A DNA stretch of 64,000 bases from assembly GCA_945885475.1 (NCBI GenBank), contig CAMCYR010000005.1:1-64000 (forward strand). The letters run 5' to 3'. Below the pieces are notes generated by a model. It ran no database searches and was not told the DNA's origin. It saw nothing but the letters and a program-made list of their open reading frames with translations. Positions 29,098 to 38,703 of this stretch are shown here, one piece after another. Positions within the stretch are counted from its first letter, which is position 1; each line of letters begins with the position of its first letter. The stretch comes from Chitinophaga pinensis (lineage in GTDB: Bacteria > Bacteroidota > Bacteroidia > 2-12-FULL-35-15). Position numbers and translations under genes: made by a program.

Positions 29098-30588
29098 ATG
29101 CACACAATAACAACAGCCCAATTATCCTTACAAACGATTTCTGAAATCATTTCAGGGAACAAAAAACTTGCTCTTTCCGAAGAAGCAAAAAAGAACATTT
29201 CATCTTGTCGCGATTACCTCGATAAAAAAATGCGTTCTCAGAAAGGCCCAATCTACGGTATCAACACAGGTTTCGGTTCTTTGTGCAATGTTGTGATTCC
29301 TGATAATGAACTGGAACAATTGCAAACCAATTTAGTGATGTCCCATGCCTGTGGAACCGGAGATGAAGTGCCGAATGAAGTAGTAAAGTTAATGTTGCTG
29401 CTTAAGATACAAGCACTTTGTTATGGCAAATCAGGGGTTCAATTACAAACCGTTGAACGCCTTGTTGATTTTTTTAATAACGATGTGCTACCTATCGTTT
29501 ACCAACAAGGATCCTTAGGTGCTTCCGGTGATTTATCTCCTTTAGCGCATATGTGTTTGCCTTTGCTTGGAATGGGTGAGGTGTTTTACAATGGAAAAAA
29601 ACAAGCAGCAGCAGCTGTTTTAAAGGAATTAAATTTTAAACCGATAGCGCTCAAATCAAAAGAAGGTTTAGCCTTGCTGAATGGAACACAATTTATGAGC
29701 GCATATGGTGTTTGGTGTTTACTGCAAACAAAAAAATTAAACATTGCTGCCGATGTGATCAGTGCTATTTCCTTGGATGCCTTCGATGGTCGTATCGATC
29801 CTTTTAAACCGCATATACATTCTATCCGGCCGCACAAAGGGCAAATACAAACTGCTGCGAATATGCGTAAGCTCTTAGAAGGAAGTGAAATTATTAAACG
29901 TGAAAAAGAACATGTTCAAGATCCCTATTCATTCCGTTGCATACCTCAAGTGCATGGTGCTTCAAAGGATGCGATTGAATATGTAGAAAATGTGTTCCTC
30001 ACAGAAATTAATTCTGTTACAGATAACCCTACCGTTTTTCCGGAGGAGGATGAAATTATTTCTGGTGGAAATTTTCATGGTCAACCCTTGGCCTTGGCGC
30101 TCGATTTTTTAGCGATTGCTTTGGCTGAATTAGGAAATATTTCTGAAAGAAGAACCTATCAGTTGATTGCAGGGCTGCGTGGTTTGCCTCCATTTTTAGT
30201 TGCGAAGCCTGGATTGAATTCCGGTTTTATGATTCCTCAATATACTGCTGCGAGTATCGTTAGTCAGAATAAACAGTTGTGTTCACCCGCTTCCGTTGAT
30301 TCCATTGTTAGTTCAAACGGACAAGAAGATCATGTTTCGATGGGTGCGAATGCGGCAACAAAATGTTTTAAAGTAGTGGAGAATTTACAGCGCATCTTAG
30401 CAATCGAATTGTTCAATGCCGCACAAGCGATCGAATTTAGAAAACCTCTGAAATCATCCAATGCAATTGAGCATGTGCTTGCCGATTTTAGAAAAAATGT
30501 ACCCTTTGTGGATCAAGATATCATTATGTATACGCAGATGGATGCATGTGTTCAATTTTTGAAAGAGCGTCAATTTTCTATAGGATGA
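29098..30588 (+). CDS. hutH: Histidine ammonia-lyase
   Basis: YGINTGFGSL...QGSLGASGDLSPLAHMCLPLLG (MIO ASG motif)...NGQEDHVSMG. Confidence 0.94.
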   Translation: MHTITTAQLSLQTISEIISGNKKLALSEEAKKNISSCRDYLDKKMRSQKGPIYGINTGFGSLCNVVIPDNELEQLQTNLVMSHACGTGDEVPNEVVKLMLLLKIQALCYGKSGVQLQTVERLVDFFNNDVLPIVYQQGSLGASGDLSPLAHMCLPLLGMGEVFYNGKKQAAAAVLKELNFKPIALKSKEGLALLNGTQFMSAYGVWCLLQTKKLNIAADVISAISLDAFDGRIDPFKPHIHSIRPHKGQIQTAANMRKLLEGSEIIKREKEHVQDPYSFRCIPQVHGASKDAIEYVENVFLTEINSVTDNPTVFPEEDEIISGGNFHGQPLALALDFLAIALAELGNISERRTYQLIAGLRGLPPFLVAKPGLNSGFMIPQYTAASIVSQNKQLCSPASVDSIVSSNGQEDHVSMGANAATKCFKVVENLQRILAIELFNAAQAIEFRKPLKSSNAIEHVLADFRKNVPFVDQDIIMYTQMDACVQFLKERQFSIG

Positions 30589-30662
30589 TAGCGTTTCATT
30601 TTATAGAACGTTATACATAGCGGACCCAAATTTAGTATTACAAAGAAAATAATCGGCTACGA

Positions 30663-31250
30663 ATGAAGAAATTACTTTTATCATATTTTCTCCTTACTGC
30701 TTGTCTGAGCTTTGCTTGCGAATGTCCGCCATTGGCTCCTGTTTCTTTGACAAACGTACAAGCGTATGATGTGATATTTTATGGTTCAGTTGATTCTGTT
30801 TCTGCCTGCGATCCGAAAGGCAAAGCAATAGCCTATTTTACAATCACCGAATTGTACAAAGGGAATGTAGTAAAACATGTACCGCTTAATTTTGATTGTG
30901 CTTCTGAATGTTTAATGAGTTTTGCAAAGGGTGAGCAATGGCTCGTTTACGCGAAGTATGAGAAATTTGATTTTTTAAAAGTGACCTTGTGTGATCACAG
31001 CCGGAAAAAATTTAGGGATGCAACACAAGATATATATCAGTTTGCTGCAGGTCGCACATTTGAAGACGAAAAATTGTTTTTAAATAAGTCATTCGGTTTG
31101 CAGCAATTTATTCAGGAAAATTCCCTGAACAAACAGCAGAATGAGCTGGGACCTAAAAATCAACAACCGACTGCATGGGGGAAAGTGATATTACTATTTG
31201 TTTCATTAACGGCTATGGGATTGGTTTATTTCTTTACACGAAAAAAATAA
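30663..31250 (+). CDS. Hypothetical secreted protein, NTR/TIMP-like Cys-rich, C-terminal TM
   Basis: CLSFACECPPLAPVSLTNVQAYDVIFYGSVDSV...; C-terminal TM segment. Confidence 0.65.
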   Translation: MKKLLLSYFLLTACLSFACECPPLAPVSLTNVQAYDVIFYGSVDSVSACDPKGKAIAYFTITELYKGNVVKHVPLNFDCASECLMSFAKGEQWLVYAKYEKFDFLKVTLCDHSRKKFRDATQDIYQFAAGRTFEDEKLFLNKSFGLQQFIQENSLNKQQNELGPKNQQPTAWGKVILLFVSLTAMGLVYFFTRKK

Positions 31251-31344
31251 GTATAGCGCTGTATGTGACACCTATCTTTCACAACACGATAAACATTATT
31301 ACGTTGCACTTAAATTACGATACGCACTCTCAAAAAATACAAAA

Positions 31345-31959
31345 ATGAATAAATTCAAATCACATCCATGGCATGGCATTTCTCCTGGCAACGAGGCCCC
31401 TACTGTTGTTACCGCCTTCATCGAGATCGTTCCTTCCGATACCGTCAAATATGAAGTAGATAAAGAAACGGGGCATTTGAAGATCGATCGTCCACAGAAA
31501 TTTTCAAATGTGCTTCCTTCCTTATATGGATTTATTCCGCAAACGTATTGCGATGTTAAAATTGCTGAATTTGCTGCGCTAAAGTCGGGTCGTCCCGTTA
31601 TGAAAGGTGATGGTGATCCGTTGGATATTTGTGTGCTGACGGAGAAAACGATTTCGCACGGTGATATTTTGTTGCAGGCTATTCCTATCGGTGGATTAAG
31701 GTTGATCGATAAAGGTGAAGCTGACGATAAAATTATTGCGGTGATGAAAGGCGATGAAGTGTTTGAAGAATGGAAAGATATCAGCGACTGCACCCAAGCA
31801 GTGATTGACCGGCTGAAACATTATTTTTTGACTTACAAAAATTTACCGGGTGCTGAAAATCCTACATGCGAGATCACACAGGTTTACGGTAGGGAAGAGG
31901 CATATGAAGTTATTAAAAGAAGTATGGAAGATTATAAAAATAAGTTTTTGACAAAGTAA
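31345..31959 (+). CDS. ppa: Inorganic pyrophosphatase
   Basis: FIEIVPSDTVKYEVDKETGHLKIDRP...LYGFIPQTYC...GDGDPLDICVLTE. Confidence 0.92.
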   Translation: MNKFKSHPWHGISPGNEAPTVVTAFIEIVPSDTVKYEVDKETGHLKIDRPQKFSNVLPSLYGFIPQTYCDVKIAEFAALKSGRPVMKGDGDPLDICVLTEKTISHGDILLQAIPIGGLRLIDKGEADDKIIAVMKGDEVFEEWKDISDCTQAVIDRLKHYFLTYKNLPGAENPTCEITQVYGREEAYEVIKRSMEDYKNKFLTK

Positions 31960-31973
31960 ATTTAGGAAAGAAA

Positions 31974-32093
31974 AATGCTTGTCGCCAGTCATTTCCAGCG
32001 GAATCGATTGTCAGTTCGAGCGGAGTCGAGAACGAGATTAATATAAGTAAGAAAAATGCCTGTCGCCAGTCAGTTCGAGCGGAGTCGAGAACC
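31974..32093. repeat. Two tandem copies of a Bacteroidota-type palindrome-containing repeat (TGTCGCCAGTCA...TTCGAGCGGAGTCGAGAAC)
   Basis: aaaatgc(t/c)tgtcgccagtca and cagttcgagcggagtcgagaac occur twice within 120 bp. Confidence 0.85.
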
Positions 32094-32121
32094 AATTAAA
32101 GTCAATTAAGAGCGATAACCA

Positions 32122-32556
32122 ATGTCAGAATCAAGATACTTATTTGTATACATCCTAAAGTGTTCAGATAACACTTATTACACTGGTTTCACTTATAATC
32201 CAGAAAGAAGAATTGAAGAACACAATTCAGGGGACAATAAAAATAGTTATACTTCACAACGATTACCTGTTGAAATGATTTTTTGTGAAAAATTTACTGA
32301 TTTTAATCTAGCAATCATTTGGGAGAAAAAGATTAAAGATTGGAGTCGAAAAAAGAAGGAAGCTCTGATTAAAGAAAACTGGGACCAATTAAAGATTGAG
32401 GCGGCTTGTAAGAATTATACTTCTCATAAGAACTTGTTTGGCCAGGCATCCTCGGTTCTCGACTCCGCTCGAACTGAAACTCAAGAATCCTTGTCTGCCC
32501 AAACAGTTGTAGTAAGAAGTCAATCACATTTTACTATTGTCGATACCAATGCTTAA
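32122..32556 (+). CDS. GIY-YIG nuclease family protein
   Basis: LFVYILKCSDNTYYTGFTYNPERRIEEHNSG...; C-terminus reads through an inverted repeat copy (SVLDSARTET). Confidence 0.88.
   Translation: MSESRYLFVYILKCSDNTYYTGFTYNPERRIEEHNSGDNKNSYTSQRLPVEMIFCEKFTDFNLAIIWEKKIKDWSRKKKEALIKENWDQLKIEAACKNYTSHKNLFGQASSVLDSARTETQESLSAQTVVVRSQSHFTIVDTNA
32454..32477. repeat. Inverted copy of 32070-32093 (perfect 24 nt), inside the GIY-YIG ORF
   Basis: ggttctcgactccgctcgaactga is the reverse complement of tcagttcgagcggagtcgagaacc. Confidence 0.92.
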
Positions 32557-33205
32557 TGTTTATTGTATACCTGGAATGGGGGTGAATGAAAGATTATTCA
32601 AAAATTTAAAGTTGAGTAATTGCAGCATTCGTTATATAAGGTGGGAAACACCATTCAGAAAAGAATCACTTGCAGATTATGCGATGCGTCTTTCCAAACA
32701 AATTGATACGACTCAGCCATTTGTCTTGATTGGCGTTTCTTTTGGAGGAATGTGTTGTGTAGAGATTTCAAAAAAGCTCAAACCTTTGAAAACCTTCATT
32801 ATTTCTAGTAGTAAATTTCATACGGAGTTGCCTTTCAAGATTACTTTTTGGAGGATGCTTCCTTTGTACAGACTTTTTAATGATGGATTTTTTAAAGATG
32901 CGGCAATGATTGCTAAAAAGCAATTTGGAGTATTTACAGATGAACAGAAAAAGAGTTTTAGAAGGATGTTGGATGAAGCTCCTCAAAATTATTTTAACGG
33001 AGCTGTTGATTGTATCGTCAAATGGAAAAATGAAATCCGTCCTGAAAATTTAATTCATCTCCATGGAACTGCTGACAGGGTGCTTCCGCACTCGAAAGTT
33101 GTAGCATGTGATTATTCTATCAAAGGTGGAACGCATTTCATGATCATCAATAAAGCGGAAGAGATCAGTGAAATTATAAATAAAGAAGTGGAAGGTTATT
33201 GTTGA
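32549..33205 (+). CDS. Alpha/beta hydrolase
   Basis: YCIPGMGVNERLF...FVLIGVSFGGMCCVEISKKL (GxSxGG)...HLHGTADRVLP. Confidence 0.8.
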   Translation: MLNVYCIPGMGVNERLFKNLKLSNCSIRYIRWETPFRKESLADYAMRLSKQIDTTQPFVLIGVSFGGMCCVEISKKLKPLKTFIISSSKFHTELPFKITFWRMLPLYRLFNDGFFKDAAMIAKKQFGVFTDEQKKSFRRMLDEAPQNYFNGAVDCIVKWKNEIRPENLIHLHGTADRVLPHSKVVACDYSIKGGTHFMIINKAEEISEIINKEVEGYC

Positions 33206-33209
33206 TGAT

Positions 33210-33890
33210 TTATTTCTTTACACTGTTCTCGCCACCCATCAATACAAATTGAATGATGTTCGCGCCCATTTTTAGCGCTTTCTGGCGCGCCTCAGGAGAA
33301 TCTTTATGTACTTCATAACTCTCCCAGCCATCTCCTAAATCGCATTCGAAATCATAAAAACAAACCAAACGTCCTTGGTAGATCAATCCGAATCCCTGCG
33401 GTGCTTTGCTCTCGTGTTCGTGGATCTTCGGCAGACCATTCGGGAAAGCATATTTCTGGTGGTAAATCGGATGGGAGAAAGGTAGTTCAACTAATTCCAA
33501 TTCCGGGAAGATCTTTTTTAATTGCGGACGAATGAATTTATCCATTCCATAATTGTCCGAGATATGCAAGAAACCACCTGCTATTAAATAATTACGTAAG
33601 TTCTCTGATTCCTGCGCATTGAATAAAACATTTCCGTGGCCGGTCATGTGAACGAGGGGGTAGTTAAAGATATCAGGGCTTCCAACTTCAACTGTTGCTT
33701 GCTCTTTGTTGATATTCGTTTTTAAATTTGTATTGCAAAATTCAATTAAATTGGGCAGCGACGTTTCTATGTTTGCATACCAGTCGCCGCCGCCACTATA
33801 TTTTAATAGCGCTATTTGGTAGGTTGGTGTCGGACTGAATGCTGAGAGAGCAAAAATAACTGCAAAAAACAGTATGCTTTTTTTTAACAT
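33210..33890 (-). CDS. DUF4159 domain-containing protein
   Basis: ALLKYSGGGDWYANIETSLPNLIEFCNTN...PLVHMTGHGNVLFNAQESENLRNYLIAGGFLHISDNYGMD. Confidence 0.83.
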   Translation of the reverse strand: MLKKSILFFAVIFALSAFSPTPTYQIALLKYSGGGDWYANIETSLPNLIEFCNTNLKTNINKEQATVEVGSPDIFNYPLVHMTGHGNVLFNAQESENLRNYLIAGGFLHISDNYGMDKFIRPQLKKIFPELELVELPFSHPIYHQKYAFPNGLPKIHEHESKAPQGFGLIYQGRLVCFYDFECDLGDGWESYEVHKDSPEARQKALKMGANIIQFVLMGGENSVKK

Positions 33891-33952
33891 GCTTTCGTAA
33901 ATTTCAATTTTTTTATAGTCAACACTTTTTATATTTTCATCGTATATTCATA

Positions 33953-34207
33953 CTAAGAGCCGATCGCAGCTTCCCTTATTTTCGCTTCTTTCAGCGACAA
34001 ATACATTTCATTAAACCGATCCAATACTTTTTGCAGGAACACATCATCTACTAATTTCTGAATTCCTTCGATGCCATTTACTTCGTTGTGTGCGATCTTG
34101 AACGTTTGTTCCATCGGTCCTGCTACAAATTGAATTTGGTATTTATCATTCATCGAAAAGATATTGATTGAAATTTTCGGATGTGGAATGTTGGCAATTA
34201 TTCTCAT
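33953..34207 (-). CDS. Hypothetical protein
   Basis: 84-aa ORF, packed between neighbours on the same strand. Confidence 0.55.
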   Translation of the reverse strand: MRIIANIPHPKISINIFSMNDKYQIQFVAGPMEQTFKIAHNEVNGIEGIQKLVDDVFLQKVLDRFNEMYLSLKEAKIREAAIGS

Positions 34208-34227
34208 GTATTCGTTCTTGAAATTTA

Positions 34228-34641
34228 TTAACCTTTATACGGTCCGCTTTTAAAGATATTCGTTCCTTCATCTCCTTCTCTGCGGATCTTCGCCTGAATC
34301 ACATGTGCCAACTGCGCATAATGTTCTAAATTGTTTTTCTTTAAAAATGCAGCTGCATTGTCGTCACCATTGATATAGTTTGCCATTGCCGCCCATTGAA
34401 ATGCTTTTTGCTCCATAAGAAGTTTGAATGCTTTTGAATCGTCCCAAACTGCATTTACAAACGCTGCAAGTGTGAGGTGTTTGTGAACGAGTAAGTATTC
34501 AAATGCTTTTGGGTATCTGCTTGCCGCGTCTTTCAATTGCACCAGTTCTTCGAACTGATTATCCTGAAGCCATTGTTTTGCTTTCAGGTCGCCTTCTACC
34601 CAGGCTCTTGTTTTTACTATCGCTTCTTTTGAGTAAATCAT
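34228..34641 (-). CDS. Hypothetical protein
   Basis: 137-aa ORF, same-strand cluster. Confidence 0.6.
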   Translation of the reverse strand: MIYSKEAIVKTRAWVEGDLKAKQWLQDNQFEELVQLKDAASRYPKAFEYLLVHKHLTLAAFVNAVWDDSKAFKLLMEQKAFQWAAMANYINGDDNAAAFLKKNNLEHYAQLAHVIQAKIRREGDEGTNIFKSGPYKG

Positions 34642-34733
34642 TCGTATTCAAATTTACAAATAATTGTAATAGGATGCTACACGCTTTTAAATTTCAAGGT
34701 TAGCTTACTCCCGTCAATTCAATTCGTCAAAAA

Positions 34734-35117
34734 TTATGTATCAATTATTTTTTTCTTTTTTAGTTTCGGAATCTTTCCGATCCGCGGATCATTCTGTACT
34801 ATAAATTCACATAAGCGATTGACACTCGTTTCAAAATCCTCCTCCTCTTTTTGAATCATTTGCCATCCGCTGATTCCTGGACCGAAGAGCCCGATCGACC
34901 GCATGCTTGGGAAGTCTTTTTTCAAACTCTGGTGATGTTCCTTACTTGTGCAGATCCAAACGCCGCTGTCATCATCGTTTTTGTCGCGCAAAGCGAGTAC
35001 GATCTTTCCCTCAATATAAATGGCGTGACAACCAAACATGTGACGGATAATTGGTTCACGTGAAAATAAATTTTCAATAGCGAAATTAAAAGGAATTGAT
35101 TTTTTTTCTTTTGCCAT
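34734..35117 (-). CDS. TfoX-N-like hypothetical protein
   Basis: FSREPIIRHMFGCHAIYIEGKIVLALRD...; likely start MAKEKK at 35117. Confidence 0.55.
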   Translation of the reverse strand: MAKEKKSIPFNFAIENLFSREPIIRHMFGCHAIYIEGKIVLALRDKNDDDSGVWICTSKEHHQSLKKDFPSMRSIGLFGPGISGWQMIQKEEEDFETSVNRLCEFIVQNDPRIGKIPKLKKKKIIDT

Positions 35118-35154
35118 GATCTTTTCAAGAGGATACAACCAACAGTATATGGTT

Positions 35155-37707
35155 TTAGAATTTCAGAATGATCCGTAAATTCAGTTGGCGCTGTGTTAAA
35201 TAATTTGGTACTGCATATTGCCTGTTTGTGACATCTTCCACCCAGATATACGAAACCGTATTATTTGTTCCCAATAAATTGAATACCTCTAAACTGATCC
35301 ACAATGATTTTATATATCGAATAACACTTTTTGATTTTACTGTTCTATTTTCTCTCAATGCCTGATAAGAAAAACCGATATCTACTCTTCGGTATGGAGG
35401 CATACGCAGCACCTGCTGATAGCGTTCTGTGCCCGGCGCTCCGAAAGGAACACCTGTTCCGAATAATAAATTCAAATGCATTTTCAAATCGGGCAGTTTA
35501 GGCATCTTATCCTGGAAAAATAATCCAAAACTTACACGTTGATCTGTCGGACGATAAATATAGCCTGGCTCATTTCTGATACTGTCCCTGCGGACACTGT
35601 TTGCTGTAAAACCCGGAACAATTTTTTCGCCATCGCTGTTGTAATAATCGAAATAAAAATCATCCTTGAGATCTTCTCTGGTTTCCATAATAGACAGTGA
35701 TGCCCACGATTCCAATCCTTTTACAAATTCTCCATTCACTTTCAGATCTATTCCTGTTGCATAACCTCTTGCGTTATTTTTAGCTGAATAGCGGATGCGC
35801 ACATTGTCAATTTCATAGGGAATTAAATTATCCAAATATTTATAATAGGCTTCAGCGATAAATTTAAATGGACGCTTCCAAGCTTTAAAATTATAATCAC
35901 TTGCTAAAACAAAATGAATGGATGTTTGCGCTTTAATATTTTGATTCACCACGCCATCTCTGCCCCTGAGCTCTCTGTAAAAAGCAGGTTGATAGTAATA
36001 TCCGGATGAAAATCGGAAAAGGAAATCTCGTTTCCAATTAGGCTTTATTCCGAATGTGCCACGTGGGCCAACCAATGCCTGGTTGTTGAAGTCCCAATAG
36101 TTTGCACGTAATCCCAAAGTTGCTGAAATGGTCGCTGTATCTTTTGTTTCCTTTGTTACCGAACCTTGTAAATATCCTGATATCCGGTTTGACGAGATGC
36201 GTATCTTTTGTTTTACAACATCCTGCAGCTCTATGTCGCCAGGATTTTCTACCGGTCCGTATGGTGTTGGCAAAGAGAAGCCTGCACTGTCAACATATTT
36301 CCATTCGCTTAGTTTATCTGTTATTTGTTCGTTGGAATATTTTACTCCCCACAGCAATTGTTTTTTGCCTTCGGTATACGTTCCTTTGTGATCACCGCTA
36401 AAAACGTATGCCTCTAAATTCGTTCGTCCATGGTTGATGAATGTGCCGATTCCTCTTTCTGTAACGACATCGCCAAAGTTTGGTTTTCCGAAATCGGTTT
36501 CCAATTCTCCAATAAAATATTGTCCCTGAATATCGAACGCTTCTTCTTCCTTACTCCGGAAAGCAGAGCCGATAAATTTCAAATTTAATTTTTGTGAATT
36601 GCTGTTGTAGATGGCTGACAATGCACCCATCATCGTGTTGAACTGGTCGATCTCTTGTCCGTCAAAATATATCTTCAAGCGCAATGCTTTATCCAATGTT
36701 CCGAAATCTGTTTCTCTGTTTTCAGGAACGAATTGGTATTTGTTGCTGGCGAAATTTCCTAAAAAATCCAATTCCCAGTTCGATGTAATGTCGTAGGTGG
36801 TATATACTTGAAGATCCGCAAAAAAAGGTTTATAATCCCCTTTTGAATCTGTTTTCCCCAACAGGTATTTATTGGTTTTGTAACGTGCACCCATCAGCCA
36901 GGTAAAACGATAATTTTTGGATGAGCCCTCCAAATGTAAATTACTTCCTAATAAACTTCCTGAAACTGTTCCTGCAAATTTTCTGGGTTTGCGATATTGA
37001 ACATCCAGTACACTCGACATTTTATCTCCGTATTTTGCTTCAAATCCACCTGCAGAAAATAAAATAGCTGCAACAAGATCCGGGTTAATAAAACTTAGCC
37101 CTTCTTGCTGACCTGAGCGTGTTAAGAATGGACGATAGACTTCTATTCCGTTTACATAGACTAAATTCTCATCAAAATTCCCTCCACGAACGGAATAAGA
37201 AGAACTCAATTCGTTTCTGTTCGAAACACCCGGCAACGTAAACAAGATGGCATTGAAATCCTGACTTGCTGTTGGGATGTGTGTAACGTTTATCGGATCC
37301 AGACTTGTAACATCTTTGAATCTGTTTTCAGATGTAATTTCAACAACTCCGATCGTTAATTCTTTTGAGGTTAACCGTTTACTGATATCAAGTTTTTCGC
37401 CGCTACTTAGTTTTACCGTGCGCTGTACTTGCGAAAAATTCAGGTGATAAAAAACAAGTGTCACATCCGTATTCGAAGGAATTGTATAATTGAATTCTCC
37501 TTTTGCATTTGTATAAACAGAGGATTGTGAAGAACCTAAAATAGAAATGCTGACATCTTCAATGGGTTCATTTTCATTGTCGGTTATTTTACCAAAAACC
37601 GTTGCTGTGTTTTGAGAATATGATTTTATACTGAGCACAACAAAGATCCAAAGAAATATACATTTCAATAGAAAATGGCTTTTTATATAATATAATGGGG
37701 ATCTCAC
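35155..37707 (-). CDS. TonB-dependent receptor with CarboxypepD_reg-like N-terminus
   Basis: VFGKITDNENEPIEDVSISILGS...; plug DPINVTHIPTASQDFNAILFTLPGVSNRNELSSSYSVRGGNFDENLVYVNGIEVYRPFL; beta-barrel C-terminus. Confidence 0.92.
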   Translation of the reverse strand: MRSPLYYIKSHFLLKCIFLWIFVVLSIKSYSQNTATVFGKITDNENEPIEDVSISILGSSQSSVYTNAKGEFNYTIPSNTDVTLVFYHLNFSQVQRTVKLSSGEKLDISKRLTSKELTIGVVEITSENRFKDVTSLDPINVTHIPTASQDFNAILFTLPGVSNRNELSSSYSVRGGNFDENLVYVNGIEVYRPFLTRSGQQEGLSFINPDLVAAILFSAGGFEAKYGDKMSSVLDVQYRKPRKFAGTVSGSLLGSNLHLEGSSKNYRFTWLMGARYKTNKYLLGKTDSKGDYKPFFADLQVYTTYDITSNWELDFLGNFASNKYQFVPENRETDFGTLDKALRLKIYFDGQEIDQFNTMMGALSAIYNSNSQKLNLKFIGSAFRSKEEEAFDIQGQYFIGELETDFGKPNFGDVVTERGIGTFINHGRTNLEAYVFSGDHKGTYTEGKKQLLWGVKYSNEQITDKLSEWKYVDSAGFSLPTPYGPVENPGDIELQDVVKQKIRISSNRISGYLQGSVTKETKDTATISATLGLRANYWDFNNQALVGPRGTFGIKPNWKRDFLFRFSSGYYYQPAFYRELRGRDGVVNQNIKAQTSIHFVLASDYNFKAWKRPFKFIAEAYYKYLDNLIPYEIDNVRIRYSAKNNARGYATGIDLKVNGEFVKGLESWASLSIMETREDLKDDFYFDYYNSDGEKIVPGFTANSVRRDSIRNEPGYIYRPTDQRVSFGLFFQDKMPKLPDLKMHLNLLFGTGVPFGAPGTERYQQVLRMPPYRRVDIGFSYQALRENRTVKSKSVIRYIKSLWISLEVFNLLGTNNTVSYIWVEDVTNRQYAVPNYLTQRQLNLRIILKF

Positions 37708-37728
37708 TTTAAAAATAAATTCCTGAAT

Positions 37729-38382
37729 TTAATTTTTCTTTTTAAAATCTCCATTCTTCCATGCCTTTATAAACTTTGCCCAAGCGATTGGATTCAATAA
37801 ATTATTTGGAGGAAGTTGTCCTGCATAATACAATTTACTCTGGTAGCGCTGCATATTGTATTTATAATTTAAGCTGGCATCCATCGCCATACCGGTCATT
37901 CTATCCTTTGCATCGGAACGTGCCATGTTTCTATCTGCTCTTGACATATCGTCATCAGGTAGCTCTAAGGCTAAAAATGCTTTCTTGAATTGTTCCTTTG
38001 TAGGCCATGGGTATACTTCTGTCAGCGCGAGATTAATCGTATCCATCCGCAGCACTTGGATCAGTGAATATTTATTGTTTGTTAAGGTATCAGGGATAAT
38101 AAAAAAAGCAGAATTGAAACCAATTGCAGAAAATTCGATGGTGTCGCCTTCCTGAGCCACAAAAGAGAAATAACCGAAATAATCACTTACCGTTCCTCTA
38201 TAACTGTTTTGAACAATAATACTTGCATATGGAATTGGTCTTAAACTATCACCTTCAACTACTACTCCCGAAAATTGCAGGAGGTCGCGTTTTCCATCTT
38301 GCCAGGCAACTTTTTTTTGTTGCGCTTCAGATAATAAGGGAAGGAAAATGGCCAAAATTAAAATGTAAATATTTTGTTTCAT
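37729..38382 (-). CDS. Carboxypeptidase-like regulatory domain protein
   Basis: FSGVVVEGDSLRPIPYASIIVQNSYRGTVSDYFGYFSFVAQEGDTIEFSAIGF. Confidence 0.8.
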   Translation of the reverse strand: MKQNIYILILAIFLPLLSEAQQKKVAWQDGKRDLLQFSGVVVEGDSLRPIPYASIIVQNSYRGTVSDYFGYFSFVAQEGDTIEFSAIGFNSAFFIIPDTLTNNKYSLIQVLRMDTINLALTEVYPWPTKEQFKKAFLALELPDDDMSRADRNMARSDAKDRMTGMAMDASLNYKYNMQRYQSKLYYAGQLPPNNLLNPIAWAKFIKAWKNGDFKKKN

Positions 38383-38703
38383 TTATATAAAATTTATAAG
38401 CAATCAAAAGTACACAAATATTGTACTGTTTTTGTACAATTTTTAATAACGCAAAAAAACGCTTTTTATTGCTGTATGGAGCAAAAAAGGCCGCTTTTTG
38501 TAAACAGGTAATAGGTCAAATTCTATCTTTTATAAATCAGTATCCGTATCATTGCATTTTGCTAATTTGATACCTATTTTTTGAAAGTTGTACTCTTCTT
38601 GCTTCATTTATCTGATTATTAATGTAATAAGATGTTAAAAAAGCGGCTTGCTTGTCTGAAATTTTATACATTTGATTCTAAATGTTTCATTTAAAATAAA
38701 ACC

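Noticed and set aside
28582-29121. Two overlapping minus-strand ORFs (179 and 168 aa) with 20-aa repeats
   Set aside because: They arise because the 60-bp tandem unit is divisible by 3 and lacks stops in those frames; low-complexity translation with no supporting domain.
31913-32095. Minus-strand 60-aa ORF (MVLDSARTDWRQAFF...)
   Set aside because: Translation of two tandem palindrome repeat copies; not a gene.
34851-36401. Several plus-strand ORFs antisense to the TonB receptor and neighbours
   Set aside because: Antisense to strongly supported coding sequence, short and Cys/Leu-rich, typical shadow ORFs.
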